Shown here: piece after piece, positions 49,623 through 56,310 of the stretch
How the letters are laid out: the number at the start of each line of letters is the position of its first letter
How positions within the stretch are numbered: position 1 is the stretch's first letter
Assembly: GCF_027947535.2 (NCBI RefSeq)
Contig: NZ_JAAGKO020000040.1
Coordinates: 1-64,000 of the forward strand
Source of the DNA: Streptantibioticus silvisoli
GTDB taxonomy: Bacteria > Actinomycetota > Actinomycetes > Streptomycetales > Streptomycetaceae
DNA: 64,000 nucleotides
Reading direction: 5' to 3'
Translations under genes and position numbers: made by a program
The notes under the pieces: generated by a model
Database searches by the model: none
What the model saw: only the letters and a program-made list of their open reading frames with translations
Told to the model about the DNA's origin: nothing

Positions 49623-50002
49623 CGGCCGATGACGGGCCGGTGCAGGTCGCGGTGGGTCAACTCGATGGCGCCCCCGTAGTTCGCCCGCAGCAGGCCCGCC
49701 ACGAAATCAGCGACCGCTGCACTGCGGTGCCGGCCGCCAACACAGCCGACCGCGACACGGATCGGGGCGTCGCCGGGGCCGGCGAGGTAAGCGCGGACCA
49801 TGGCGACGGTGGCGTCCACGAGGTCCCAGATCCCGGGGGTGGCGCCCACGACCGCGCGCACGGGCATGTCGGCGGCGGTCATCTCCCGCAACGCTGGGTC
49901 GACATGGGGGTCGCGGAAATGCTGGCGGAGGTCGAGGGTCAGGTGAGCCTCCGGGGCCGCACCGTGGCCGTATCCGAAGCTGGTGATCGTGACCTGAGAC
50001 AT
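49619..50002 (-). CDS. RapZ C-terminal-domain protein
   Basis: 127 aa from ATG 50002, with GAAAGG upstream. Strong family pattern: ITSFGYGHGAAPEAHLTLDL, RQHFRDPHVDPALRE, VVGATPGIWDLVDATVAMVR and VAVGCVGGRHRSAAVA. In RapZ this domain binds an amino-sugar metabolite and RNA. Stand-alone copies are frequent in Streptomyces mobile elements, with unknown role. The N-terminal kinase domain is absent. Confidence 0.85.
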   Translation of the reverse strand: MSQVTITSFGYGHGAAPEAHLTLDLRQHFRDPHVDPALREMTAADMPVRAVVGATPGIWDLVDATVAMVRAYLAGPGDAPIRVAVGCVGGRHRSAAVADFVAGLLRANYGGAIELTHRDLHRPVIGR

Positions 50003-50030
50003 GAGAGGCACCTTTCAATGTGGTGAACGG

Positions 50031-50201
50031 TCAGCCGGCGGTGGGGTAGTTGCGGCGCTCCTCCGGCAGGTCGGCGCCGGACTTGAGACCGTCGATCAGC
50101 GGGCCGCGCAGCGGGTCACCGTCCGGGAGGGCGCGGGCAGAGGTGAGCAGTTCGTGGCTGCGGGCGAAGTCATCGGCGTCGGTCTCGCGACGGGGGCTCA
50201 T
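50031..50201 (-). CDS. small polar protein (56 aa)
   Basis: From ATG 50201, with GAGGAGAACCCC upstream. MSPRRETDADDFARSHELLT, then DPLRGPLIDGLKSGADLPEE. Short, charged, single helix. Unknown. Confidence 0.58.
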   Translation of the reverse strand: MSPRRETDADDFARSHELLTSARALPDGDPLRGPLIDGLKSGADLPEERRNYPTAG

Positions 50202-50237
50202 GGGGTTCTCCTCAAGGTCGGGGGTTGATCCGGCGGG

Positions 50238-50297
50238 TCTGGCGGATCTCCGCCCCATCCGGGCCCCAGGGGTCCGGACAGGACGGGCTACCGTCAG
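50238..50297 (-). repeat. intergenic element with variable stem-loop, copy 3
   Basis: TCTGGCGGATCTCC (50238-50251) and GGGCTACCGTCAG (50285-50297) flank a stem TCCGG.CCCC with GGGG.CCGGA. The right arm holds the stop of the gene ending at 50294. Arms are identical to copy 1 over 14 and 13 bases. Confidence 0.65.
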
Positions 50298-50485
50298 CTG
50301 TGGGTGCGGTTGGCTCGGCGGATGTCGTCGTCGGTGGCGCCCAGGGCGTGAGCCCGACGGACAGCGGCAACACCGGCTTCGACCGCGGCGGCGTACTCGT
50401 CGTTGTCGGTACCGAGCACGATCTCCACGGCCGCAACGTGAGTCGCGGCAGAGACAACGGCGGCGGCAGCACCCTTGGGGGACAT
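50294..50485 (-). CDS. small helical protein (63 aa)
   Basis: From ATG 50485; a second ATG six bases upstream sits too close to the GAGGAG site. MSPKGAAAAVVSAATHVAAV, then EYAAAVEAGVAAVRRAHALG. Ala-rich amphipathic helices. Unknown. Confidence 0.6.
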   Translation of the reverse strand: MSPKGAAAAVVSAATHVAAVEIVLGTDNDEYAAAVEAGVAAVRRAHALGATDDDIRRANRTHS

Positions 50486-50511
50486 GGGCATCTCCTCGGT
50501 ATTCGGGTCGG

Positions 50512-50700
50512 TCACGGCCGGCCCTCCGGCTGGACCGTGTACTGGGCGGCGTTCCCGTAGGCGTCCTGCGCTGCCTGCTGGTGGAAGGCCACTGACTGGC
50601 CGGAGAGCTGAAGTTCCACGATCCGGGCGGCCAGGTTGTCGCCCCGCTGCTGCTCCTCCGCCGCCAACATCGGCGCCGGGCCCGATCCGAAGAGGTTCAC
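50512..50700 (-). CDS. small hypothetical protein (62 aa)
   Basis: From GTG 50700, overlapping the TGA upstream. MNLFGSGPAPMLAAEEQQRG, then QLSGQSVAFHQQAAQDAYGN. Gln-rich and helical. Part of a run of coupled small genes from 51320 to 50512. Not recognised. Confidence 0.6.
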   Translation of the reverse strand: MNLFGSGPAPMLAAEEQQRGDNLAARIVELQLSGQSVAFHQQAAQDAYGNAAQYTVQPEGRP

Positions 50701-50849
50701 GACCGGCCACCGTTCCGGAGCCGTTCGGCTTCGGTGCGGGCTTCTTCGGCGAGCTTCCGGGCTTCCTCGGCCTGCGCGATGCGAGCGGCGGTCCAGGAAT
50801 CGGCGTCGGGGTTGGTCTGCTGGCCGATCGATCCGAGGGCCACGGTCAC
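50697..50849 (-). CDS. small helical protein (50 aa)
   Basis: From GTG 50849, overlapping the upstream TGA. VTVALGSIGQQTNPDADSWT, then a charged helix AARIAQAEEARKLAEEARTE. Single coiled-coil helix. Unknown. Confidence 0.55.
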   Translation of the reverse strand: MTVALGSIGQQTNPDADSWTAARIAQAEEARKLAEEARTEAERLRNGGRS

Positions 50850-51004
50850 CACCCCCGGACGGTGGCGACGGTGCGGCGCACGTGCGCCGGGGTCACCGAC
50901 AGGGGCCTCGGCTCGACCGGGTGCTGCCGACGCTCCTCCACCAGTTCGGACGCCGCTTCCTCCGCCGCGTCGCCGATGATCTCGGCCTTCTCCGCCGCGG
51001 TCAC
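50846..51004 (-). CDS. small helical protein (52 aa)
   Basis: From GTG 51004, overlapping the upstream TGA. VTAAEKAEIIGDAAEEAASE, then SVTPAHVRRTVATVRGW. Unknown. Overlaps both neighbours by four bases. Confidence 0.55.
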   Translation of the reverse strand: MTAAEKAEIIGDAAEEAASELVEERRQHPVEPRPLSVTPAHVRRTVATVRGW

Positions 51005-51126
51005 CGCACACCACCCGACAAGCGGGCCAACATCTCGCTGGGGGCCACGGACCCCTTCGGCCGCCCGTACTCCGGGCTGCGAACCTTGCCCTGCTCCAGC
51101 AGCTTCGTGCGAGACGACCGCGCCAT
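51001..51126 (-). CDS. small basic protein (41 aa)
   Basis: From ATG 51126, overlapping the upstream TGA (TGATG). MARSSRTKLLEQGKVRSPEY, then GRPKGSVAPSEMLARLSG. Basic and likely nucleic-acid interacting. Unknown. Confidence 0.55.
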   Translation of the reverse strand: MARSSRTKLLEQGKVRSPEYGRPKGSVAPSEMLARLSGGVR

Positions 51127-51320
51127 CACGACACCCCCAAGGCGGTGACGAGACGGGCCAGGGCAGCCACACCACGCGGCGACAAGTGCTGCGCCGCAGC
51201 GTGAGCAGCGCGATCCGCGTCCGACATGCGAGGGGCCGTGCCACGGACGCGGCGCAGGGCCTCGTCCTCCTGCGACAAGCGATTGGTGGGCGCCGACGGC
51301 GCACCGGTACGATCGGACAT
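51126..51320 (-). CDS. small polar protein (64 aa)
   Basis: From ATG 51320, with AGGAGGACCAG upstream. MSDRTGAPSAPTNRLSQEDE, then MSDADRAAHAAAQHLSPRGV. First gene of the run of coupled small genes ending at 50512. It is preceded by a region with 15-bp direct repeats. Confidence 0.6.
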   Translation of the reverse strand: MSDRTGAPSAPTNRLSQEDEALRRVRGTAPRMSDADRAAHAAAQHLSPRGVAALARLVTALGVS

Positions 51321-51357
51321 CTGGTCCTCCTGGTGAAGCAGGTGGGATTTGACCGGG

Positions 51358-51412
51358 GCGGTGTGCAACCACCAACCCGGGGACTACGGGACCCGTCGCG
51401 GTGTGCAACCAC
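51358..51412. repeat. two 15-bp direct repeats upstream of the small-gene operon
   Basis: GCGGTGTGCAACCAC occurs at 51358-51372 and 51398-51412, exactly 40 bases apart. They lie in the short gap between the HTH gene and the small-gene operon, where a regulator or an RNA-level signal would act. On the minus strand each contains GGTTGCAC. Confidence 0.6.
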
Positions 51413-51432
51413 TGCGGCGGGTTTCTTGCTGT

Positions 51433-51672
51433 TCAGGCGGCTTCGGGCTCGATCTGTGAGCAGCGCAGGTACTCCGTCACGGCCGACTCGGGGATACGGA
51501 GTCCGCGAGGACGAACCTTTCCCTTGCCGAAGCGGTGACTGCGGAGGTCTCCGCTCCGGGCGAGCCGGTAGACGGAAGTCAGCGAGAGGCGCAGCGCCGC
51601 CGCGACTTCCGAAGCGTCGAGCAGCTTCTCGTCCTGTGGTCCCGCGACCACGACGGCAGCTGTGTCGCTCAT
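51433..51672 (-). CDS. excisionase-like HTH protein (Xis-like)
   Basis: 79 aa from ATG 51672, with GGAGGGAGATCA upstream. HTH_17 motif: LLDASEVAAALRLSLTSVYR, LARSGDLRSHRFGKGKVRPR, then GLRIPESAVTEYL. Strong match to the small excisionases encoded next to integrases in AICEs, although int here is far away. It follows a promoter with half-sites shared with the GntR gene. Confidence 0.8.
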   Translation of the reverse strand: MSDTAAVVVAGPQDEKLLDASEVAAALRLSLTSVYRLARSGDLRSHRFGKGKVRPRGLRIPESAVTEYLRCSQIEPEAA

Positions 51673-51732
51673 TGATCTCCCTCCAGACATGGCTAGTAGA
51701 GGCCCGTTTTCTTCCCGGGCTGACAACGACAG

Positions 51733-51775
51733 CTTAGACAACTGGAGCTGTACTGCACAAGCAGTTGTCCTAGAC
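51733..51775 (-). promoter_or_regulatory. operator-like inverted repeats at the xis-like promoter
   Basis: CTTAGACAACTG (51733-51744) is inverted against CAGTTGTCCTAG (51762-51773), 10 of 12 matching. A further TAGAC lies at 51771-51775. Reading leftwards, TTGTGC and TAAGCT with an 18-base spacer form a possible promoter between them. The TAGAC half-site recurs at the GntR promoter. Confidence 0.5.
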
Positions 51776-51796
51776 CAGTTGCGCGCCCAAGATAAA

Positions 51797-51821
51797 AGCC
51801 CCCGGTTGGCGGCCGGGGGCT
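51797..51821 (-). terminator. rho-independent terminator of the GntR gene
   Basis: AGCCCCCGG (51797-51805) pairs with CCGGGGGCT (51813-51821). In leftward RNA the stem is followed by UUUUAUC. It starts 17 bases after the gene end. Confidence 0.85.
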
Positions 51822-51837
51822 GGGCTAGCGAGATCCG

Positions 51838-52590
51838 CTACGAAGGGAACGTGTAGATCAGCCGGTAGCTGTCGGAGTCCATGACCATCTCATTGACCTC
51901 TACCGGGCGATCGTCCGAGTCGTATGCCGTGCGGACGATGCGGAGAATTGGGGTCGTCTGGGTGATCCCCAGGTCTGCGACCTCGTCAGAGAGAGGCAAA
52001 CGAACCTCGATCTCCTCGCGGTAGCGAGCCGGACCGTGGCCGATCTCGTCGAGTCGGGCGTACACCCCCCCCGGGCCCGTGTCGGGCTGTGCGATGCGCG
52101 CTTCTTCGGCCAGGTCTGCCGGATACCAGCCGGTGGACTTCATGACGGTGCGCTTGTCGACCCGATGCAGCCGGCTGCGCCGCCACACCTTCTGGCCGCG
52201 CACTCCGAGCACGCCAGCCACGGGCGCAGGCGGATCGATTTTCTCGACCTGCGTAGTCTCCTGGTGTCCAAGCGGGCCGGTGTCGTGATCCCAGATGGAT
52301 CGACCGGCTCCCCATTGGCTTCTTGAGGCTCGTGCGACCGCATCACGGCTGAGGCGCCGGAAGCTGCGCAGGTGGACACCCGATCCACGGCGTGTCTCGA
52401 TCAGGTCTTCACTGCGCAAGACCTGGAGGGCGTCTCGGACGGTATTTCGAGCAACCCCGTACTGCTCAGACATCTCACGTTCACTCGGGAGCTTGCGGGT
52501 GCCTTCGTAGGCGCCGGACTGGATCTTGGCGCGCAACTCGTCCGCGATCTGCTGATAGCGCGGCTTGTCGCCTCGCGCCTTCCCTGCCAC
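51838..52590 (-). CDS. GntR-family regulator, KorSA-like
   Basis: 250 aa from GTG 52590, with AGGAGG six bases upstream. A winged helix at residues 10-75 (YQQIADELRAKIQSGAYEG, KLPSEREMSEQYGVARNTVR) is followed by a UTRA-type sensor domain (residues about 90-245, ending DSDSYRLIYTFPS). Such regulators control transfer and excision genes in Streptomyces plasmids and AICEs (KorSA of pSAM2). A GTAGAC/GTCTAC operator lies at its own promoter. Divergent from a GIY-YIG nuclease gene. Confidence 0.88.
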   Translation of the reverse strand: MAGKARGDKPRYQQIADELRAKIQSGAYEGTRKLPSEREMSEQYGVARNTVRDALQVLRSEDLIETRRGSGVHLRSFRRLSRDAVARASRSQWGAGRSIWDHDTGPLGHQETTQVEKIDPPAPVAGVLGVRGQKVWRRSRLHRVDKRTVMKSTGWYPADLAEEARIAQPDTGPGGVYARLDEIGHGPARYREEIEVRLPLSDEVADLGITQTTPILRIVRTAYDSDDRPVEVNEMVMDSDSYRLIYTFPS

Positions 52591-52617
52591 GACGTCCTCC
52601 TTCGTGTGTGCTGGTGA

Positions 52618-52636
52618 GTAGACGGTACCTGTCTAC
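52618..52636. promoter_or_regulatory. GTAGAC-n7-GTCTAC operator at the GntR promoter
   Basis: GTAGAC (52618-52623) and GTCTAC (52631-52636) form a symmetrical site 28 bases upstream of the GntR start, in the divergent intergenic region. Size and symmetry are typical of GntR-family operators, so autoregulation is likely. Confidence 0.6.
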
Positions 52637-52653
52637 CCGTGATTCTCATGCTG

Positions 52654-52665
52654 ACCTGCGCAGGT
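52654..52665. promoter_or_regulatory. 12-bp palindrome at the GIY-YIG start
   Basis: ACCTGCGCAGGT is a perfect palindrome overlapping the first possible start (GTG 52664) of the nuclease gene. It could be a second operator. Confidence 0.4.
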
Positions 52666-53350
52666 GACCACTGTGGCAACTCAGCCCATTGACAATTGGT
52701 CCAGTACCAATAAGCATGTTGTCCAGCGCTTGCTGGAGTGGCGTCCTCTGGACGGCCCGGTGAGCACCTTTCGCGCGAACGATCGAACGAAGGAGAAGTG
52801 GATGCCGCCCCAGGGGCGAACCGCCGTCTATACCCTCTACAGCGCCGAGGGAGAGATCATCTACGTTGGCATCTCCAACAGCCCGCACGCCCGCTGGAAG
52901 GCACACGCGGACACCAAAGACTGGTGGAGCACGGTGGCCACTCGGGAGATCGAGTGGTTCCCAAGTCGACTGGAAGCGGAGGCGCGCGAACGGCTACTGA
53001 TCTCTGAATGTAGGCCGATGTGGAACCTCGACCCTGGTATGCCAGAGAATCGCGTTCCCACCCACAGGCATGACCGCATCCGAGCCGGGTGGACCCCTGA
53101 CCAGACGCTCCTCGACTTGGTGGCGCGCTACGAGTCTGAGCAGGCGACCGCTGGCGCCACGCGGGATGAGCTGGAGAGCGAGATCGTCGCCGTGATGATG
53201 AAGGGCGTCTCGGCCAGCCGGATGGCCAAGTTCCTTCCTTGGGGAGTTCCGACGATTCAGGCCATCGGGAAGAAGGGCGGAGTCCCGCTCCTGCGTCGGC
53301 CGACCGTCAGGTCCATCCGGGAGGATTCGTCCGACCCGACCAAGTCGTAG
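52664..53350 (+). CDS. GIY-YIG nuclease family protein
   Basis: 228 aa from GTG 52664. ATG 52802 has a better ribosome site (AGGAGAAG) and would give 182 aa. GIY-YIG core: AVYTLYSAEGEIIYVGIS (Tyr56 and Tyr67), Arg77 in SPHARWKAH, a Glu in RLEAEARERLLI and Asn121 in PMWNLD. The C-terminal half is helical, with an HTH-like KGVSASRMAKFLPWGVPTIQ segment that may bind DNA. Single-domain members cut or nick DNA. Its job here is unknown. Divergent from the GntR gene. Confidence 0.8.
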   Translation: MTTVATQPIDNWSSTNKHVVQRLLEWRPLDGPVSTFRANDRTKEKWMPPQGRTAVYTLYSAEGEIIYVGISNSPHARWKAHADTKDWWSTVATREIEWFPSRLEAEARERLLISECRPMWNLDPGMPENRVPTHRHDRIRAGWTPDQTLLDLVARYESEQATAGATRDELESEIVAVMMKGVSASRMAKFLPWGVPTIQAIGKKGGVPLLRRPTVRSIREDSSDPTKS

Positions 53351-53351
53351 G

Positions 53352-53456
53352 TGGTGCTCCGAGGACGACCGGCCGCCGCTGGAGCAGGTGTACGCGGGGA
53401 TGGTGACCGCGATCACGGCGTTCGAGTCCGGCGGCCAGACGGCCATCGGCGCCTGA
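53352..53456 (+). pseudogene. possible gene remnant (34-codon tail)
   Basis: An open frame reads WCSEDDRPPLEQVYAGMVTA, then ITAFESGGQTAIGA and a TGA. It uses host-like codons but has no start. It looks like the C-terminus of another protein left after recombination, right behind the nuclease stop. I cannot identify the source gene. Confidence 0.35.
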
Positions 53457-53753
53457 GCGCCAGCACCCCGCGACGATCGGCTTCTCCCGTCTGGCGGGAC
53501 GCCTCTGTCGATTGTGGTGTCGTCTCGCGGGATGTGGGTTGCGCGTCTCGGTGCCGGCTTGTGGGGCGGTGCGAGGGTGGGTGGCGGGGTTGCTGCGGAT
53601 GCCCGTGGCGATTGTTTTCGGCCATCCGTTGGCGTCGGGATTGGTTGTCTTCCCGTGCCGTTCGGTCTCGCTGTTCGATCTGTCGGTTGGGAGTTGTTGC
53701 AGGTGGGAGCCCTTAGGTGGGCAAGCATTCGTAACCTTATAGGCCAATTGTCC

Positions 53754-53791
53754 ACCCCGTGGTGAGGTAGAAAAGTGCCTCACGGTGGGGT
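53754..53791. repeat. imperfect inverted repeat
   Basis: ACCCC-n3-GTGAGG (53754-53767) is inverted against CCTCAC-n3-GGGGT (53778-53791), separated by TAGAAAAGTG. Paired arms of 11 matching bases. May be a protein-binding site or a hairpin. Confidence 0.5.
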
Positions 53792-53865
53792 AGAGATCAA
53801 GCCGCTTGGGTCATCCGGATCTTGCGGGTCTGATTCGGTAGGCCCAGTAGCGTCGTTAAACGCGA

Positions 53866-53891
53866 ACGGCCGGAGCGGGAACTCCGGCCGT
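53866..53891 (+). terminator. 10-bp stem-loop before the DUF6907 gene
   Basis: ACGGCCGGAG (53866-53875) pairs perfectly with CTCCGGCCGT (53882-53891). It lies 70 bases upstream of the next start, so it could be a terminator or a leader hairpin. Confidence 0.5.
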
Positions 53892-53961
53892 CGCAAGCAC
53901 CAAGCGGGTCATCACCCCGCTCAGTCAGTGATCCATCACCGTTCAGAGAGAAGGGTTCACC

Positions 53962-54369
53962 GTGTCCACTTTAGCTTCTTCCGTACAGGGCGGCGTGTAC
54001 AAGTCCGCCCCGGCGCCCGCATCGCTTGTGCCCGGGGCCACCCCGCCGCTGTCCCATCCGACCCCGTGTCCGTCGTGGTGCCGGCACCGTTTTCGCCCGC
54101 TCGGCCACCACTTCGGCCCGTCGTCGACGGCGCACTTCTCCTTGCAGCAGGTGTTGGCGAACCCTGATCCGTTGCCGGGTGATCTGCCGGTGTTGCTGCG
54201 TGCGGAGGTGACGCGTCTGGATGAGGGCGGCGAGCTGGGTGAGCCGGTGATGTTCGTGCAGGGTGAGACGGACATCGAGTTGGATGCGGCGGGCGCGGAC
54301 ATGCTGATCGCGGACATGGAGGCGTTTGTGGCGAAGTTGCGGGTGTTGCGCGGGCAGATGGACGTCTGA
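53962..54369 (+). CDS. DUF6907 family protein
   Basis: 135 aa from GTG 53962. It matches the DUF6907 template: TPCPSWCRHRF with Cys/His, a TAHFSLQQVL segment, VLLRAEVTRLDEGGELGEPV, then MFVQGETDIELDAAGADMLI and ADMEAFVAKLRVLRGQM. Family common in Streptomyces and its elements, role unknown. Confidence 0.78.
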   Translation: MSTLASSVQGGVYKSAPAPASLVPGATPPLSHPTPCPSWCRHRFRPLGHHFGPSSTAHFSLQQVLANPDPLPGDLPVLLRAEVTRLDEGGELGEPVMFVQGETDIELDAAGADMLIADMEAFVAKLRVLRGQMDV

Positions 54370-54455
54370 CCGTCTCGCGAGAGTGGTGCGGCCCGGCGGG
54401 TTGTCCTGCCGGGCCGCAGCCGGTCTGCGGCTTCCGTGGGGGGTGCCCGCGCCGT

Positions 54456-54653
54456 CTACGGCTTGTAGAGGGCGGTGATGAGGCTGCCGGCGGGGAGGAT
54501 CCAGATGCCGTCGCTGTCGGGGTCTTTGATGTGTACGAACCCGTTGTCGAGGGCGATTTGGGCGTTGAGGTGGCGTCTTCCGCTTCCGCCGGGGCCGGCT
54601 TGGAAGATTGTTTCGGTGGTTTCGACCTCGGCCGTGATCCAGTTCAGGTCCAT
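54456..54653 (-). CDS. small beta-rich protein (65 aa)
   Basis: From ATG 54653, GAAAGG upstream. MDLNWITAEVETTETIFQAG, then LNAQIALDNGFVHIKDPDSD and GIWILPAGSLITALYKP. Acidic and beta-rich. Unknown. Convergent with the DUF6907 gene. Confidence 0.62.
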   Translation of the reverse strand: MDLNWITAEVETTETIFQAGPGGSGRRHLNAQIALDNGFVHIKDPDSDGIWILPAGSLITALYKP

Positions 54654-54817
54654 GCGGGATGCCTGCCTTTCGATGCCGTCGGTGAAACTTCGGACGTCTG
54701 TGCGGTGACCCTGCTCACGCCCCGTGACCTGCGGTTTTCCCACCTCTTTCCGTCCAACTGACCCCCGATCTTGACGGGTTGGTGGGACAATTGAACCACC
54801 ACAAACCTGGAGGAATC

Positions 54818-55333
54818 ATGACTGGCCGTGCCTTGCCTCATGACCCGTACATCACCGCTGTGTGTAACGCGCTCACCGCCGCCGGCCTGGAGCCTGGCGA
54901 TGACACCTGGCTGTCCGACAGCGAGACGCGTGGCACGTACTGCTACCTCGGCGCGGTCATCACCCTCGACCCGTCCAGCAATGACGAGGACATCCCGGTT
55001 GGCGCCGCATGGCCGCACGGGCTGATCCTGACCTGGGCGTGGCACACCGGCGTTGAGGACGGCGAGCCGGAGCGGGGTCCCGTCTGGGAGTTCGCCGAAC
55101 TGAACGCCGATGGCTCCAACGCCTACCCGACCGATCTGCCGGTCCACGGCTACGCCTCGCCGGCCGCGGTCGTTGAGGCGGTCCGTAGGGTCATCGACCG
55201 CAGCATCGGCGCCGGCCACTTCTACAACGGTGGTCAGCCGAAGTGGGACGGCGGGATCATCGGCGGCTCTTGGGAGCGCGCCGACGAGCTGGCCGCCTGG
55301 TGCGAGGCGTGGAGCGCGAAGGAGGCCGTGTGA
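54818..55333 (+). CDS. conserved hypothetical protein (171 aa)
   Basis: From ATG 54818, with GGAGGAATC upstream. MTGRALPHDPYITAVCNALT, then TYCYLGAVITLDPSSNDEDI, LILTWAWHTGVEDGEPERGP and VWEFAELNADGSN. Similar proteins occur in Streptomyces genomes (DUF6292-like, from memory). Unknown role. First of three coupled genes ending in the SLOG protein. Confidence 0.7.
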   Translation: MTGRALPHDPYITAVCNALTAAGLEPGDDTWLSDSETRGTYCYLGAVITLDPSSNDEDIPVGAAWPHGLILTWAWHTGVEDGEPERGPVWEFAELNADGSNAYPTDLPVHGYASPAAVVEAVRRVIDRSIGAGHFYNGGQPKWDGGIIGGSWERADELAAWCEAWSAKEAV

Positions 55334-55551
55334 TGGTCGAACAGGTCGGCCCGACAGTCTCGTCCCGCTGGTTCTGGTCGCCGTCGTGGGATTCGGCGTG
55401 GTGGCGTCCGCTGATTCTGGCGGGTATCCGTGGCGGGGACGAGAACTGCAACCGGACGGTCGGACTACGGCTGCCGGGCGGGGCGCTGTTTCTGTGCCTG
55501 AACGTTTCGCTGCGGCAGGAGCCGTGCGACGAGTGCCGGGCGCTGTCGTGA
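55333..55551 (+). CDS. small Trp/Cys-containing protein (72 aa)
   Basis: ATG 55333 overlaps the previous TGA (TGATG). MVEQVGPTVSSRWFWSPSWD, then GDENCNRTVGLRLPGGALFL and CLNVSLRQEPCDECRAL. A CDEC motif ends it. Unknown. Confidence 0.62.
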   Translation: MVEQVGPTVSSRWFWSPSWDSAWWRPLILAGIRGGDENCNRTVGLRLPGGALFLCLNVSLRQEPCDECRALS

Positions 55552-55931
55552 CGCCCCCGTTCCGTGTGCTGGTGACGGGTTCCCGTTCGTGGGCGGACAT
55601 GCCGACGGTCCGGGAGGCCCTTCGCCAGGTGCGGTTGGAGGTCGCGGGCGGTCCGATCGTGGTGGTGCACGGGGCGTGTCCGCGTGGTGCGGATGCTCTC
55701 GCTGACCTGCTGGCCACGAGGGCGCCCGCGGAGTTCCGGATGTCGGTGGAGCGGCATCCGGCGGACTGGGACGCGCTGGGGAAACGGGCCGGATTCGTGC
55801 GGAACCAGCACATGGTGGATCTGGGGGCGGACGTGTGTCTGGCGTTCATCCGCAGCGGGTCGCGGGGGGCGTCACACACGGCTCGAGTGGCGGAGCGGGC
55901 GGGGATTCTGGTTCGGCGCTGGACAGCTTGA
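55548..55931 (+). CDS. SLOG-domain protein (DUF2493-like)
   Basis: 127 aa from GTG 55548, overlapping the previous TGA. The SLOG Rossmann-like fold pattern: FRVLVTGSRSWADMPTVREA, PIVVVHGACPRGADALADLL, VERHPADWDALGKRAG and RNQHMVDLGADVCLAFIRSG. SLOG domains bind or modify nucleotide ligands, often in conflict systems. Alone here. A perfect palindromic terminator overlaps the stop. Confidence 0.85.
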   Translation: MTPPFRVLVTGSRSWADMPTVREALRQVRLEVAGGPIVVVHGACPRGADALADLLATRAPAEFRMSVERHPADWDALGKRAGFVRNQHMVDLGADVCLAFIRSGSRGASHTARVAERAGILVRRWTA

Positions 55932-55960
55932 AGGCCGCCCCGACATGTCGGGGCGGCCTT
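55931..55960. terminator. perfect 30-bp palindrome between convergent genes
   Basis: AAGGCCGCCCCGACA (55931-55945) with its exact complement (55946-55960). It overlaps the SLOG gene stop and ends ten bases before the stop of the convergent 40-aa gene. A bidirectional terminator. Confidence 0.85.
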
Positions 55961-55970
55961 CGTGGCGGCC

Positions 55971-56093
55971 CTACTCGCAGGTCTCGCGGCGGGTGCCGAT
56001 GTGGACGGACTTGGCCGGGACGCCGGGTCGGGCACTTTCGATGCTGATCGCCTTGTGGCAGTCCGGGCAGAACTGGATGCTGCGCTCGCTCAT
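55971..56093 (-). CDS. 40-residue zinc-knuckle protein
   Basis: ATG 56093, seven bases after AAGGAGG, to TAG. MSERSIQFCPDCHKAISIES, then ARPGVPAKSVHIGTRRETCE. CPDC motif plus a late Cys. The ribosome site is among the best in the window. Unknown function, probably zinc-binding. Confidence 0.68.
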   Translation of the reverse strand: MSERSIQFCPDCHKAISIESARPGVPAKSVHIGTRRETCE

Positions 56094-56211
56094 GTTGTTC
56101 CTCCTTCGGATCGTGGGGCCGGCTGGCCTCACGCGTTAGGAGTAGCGGACAGATGGGTGGTGTGGGGGGACTCCAAGAATCGTCGTGGTGTCGCGTTTGA
56201 CGAACGTGCTG

Positions 56212-56240
56212 CGGCCCCACCGGGGGTGTTGGTGGGGCCG
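56212..56240 (-). terminator. 10-bp stem-loop
   Basis: CGGCCCCACC (56212-56221) pairs with GGTGGGGCCG (56231-56240). It follows the leftward operon that ends at 56311, about 70 bases beyond the stop. Confidence 0.65.
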
Positions 56241-56310
56241 CTCACCCTGGGGAGGGTGTGGTCACGCTACGCCTCGCCGGCTGAATCAGCGCCGGTCCGG
56301 ACACTGGGAA

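Larger units (their letters stand above)
53457..53961. other. intergenic region with inverted repeats
   Basis: About 500 bases without a convincing gene; short open frames overlap in three frames. It holds the inverted repeats at 53754-53791 and 53866-53891 and locally AT-rich patches. It could contain an origin, a regulatory RNA or an attachment site, but nothing decides between these. Confidence 0.4.

Noticed and set aside
53512-53765. Small plus-strand genes in the gap after the GIY-YIG gene
   Set aside because: Several frames overlap, codon use is poor, Gly/Val-rich composition is inconsistent with a folded protein, and no ribosome site is visible.
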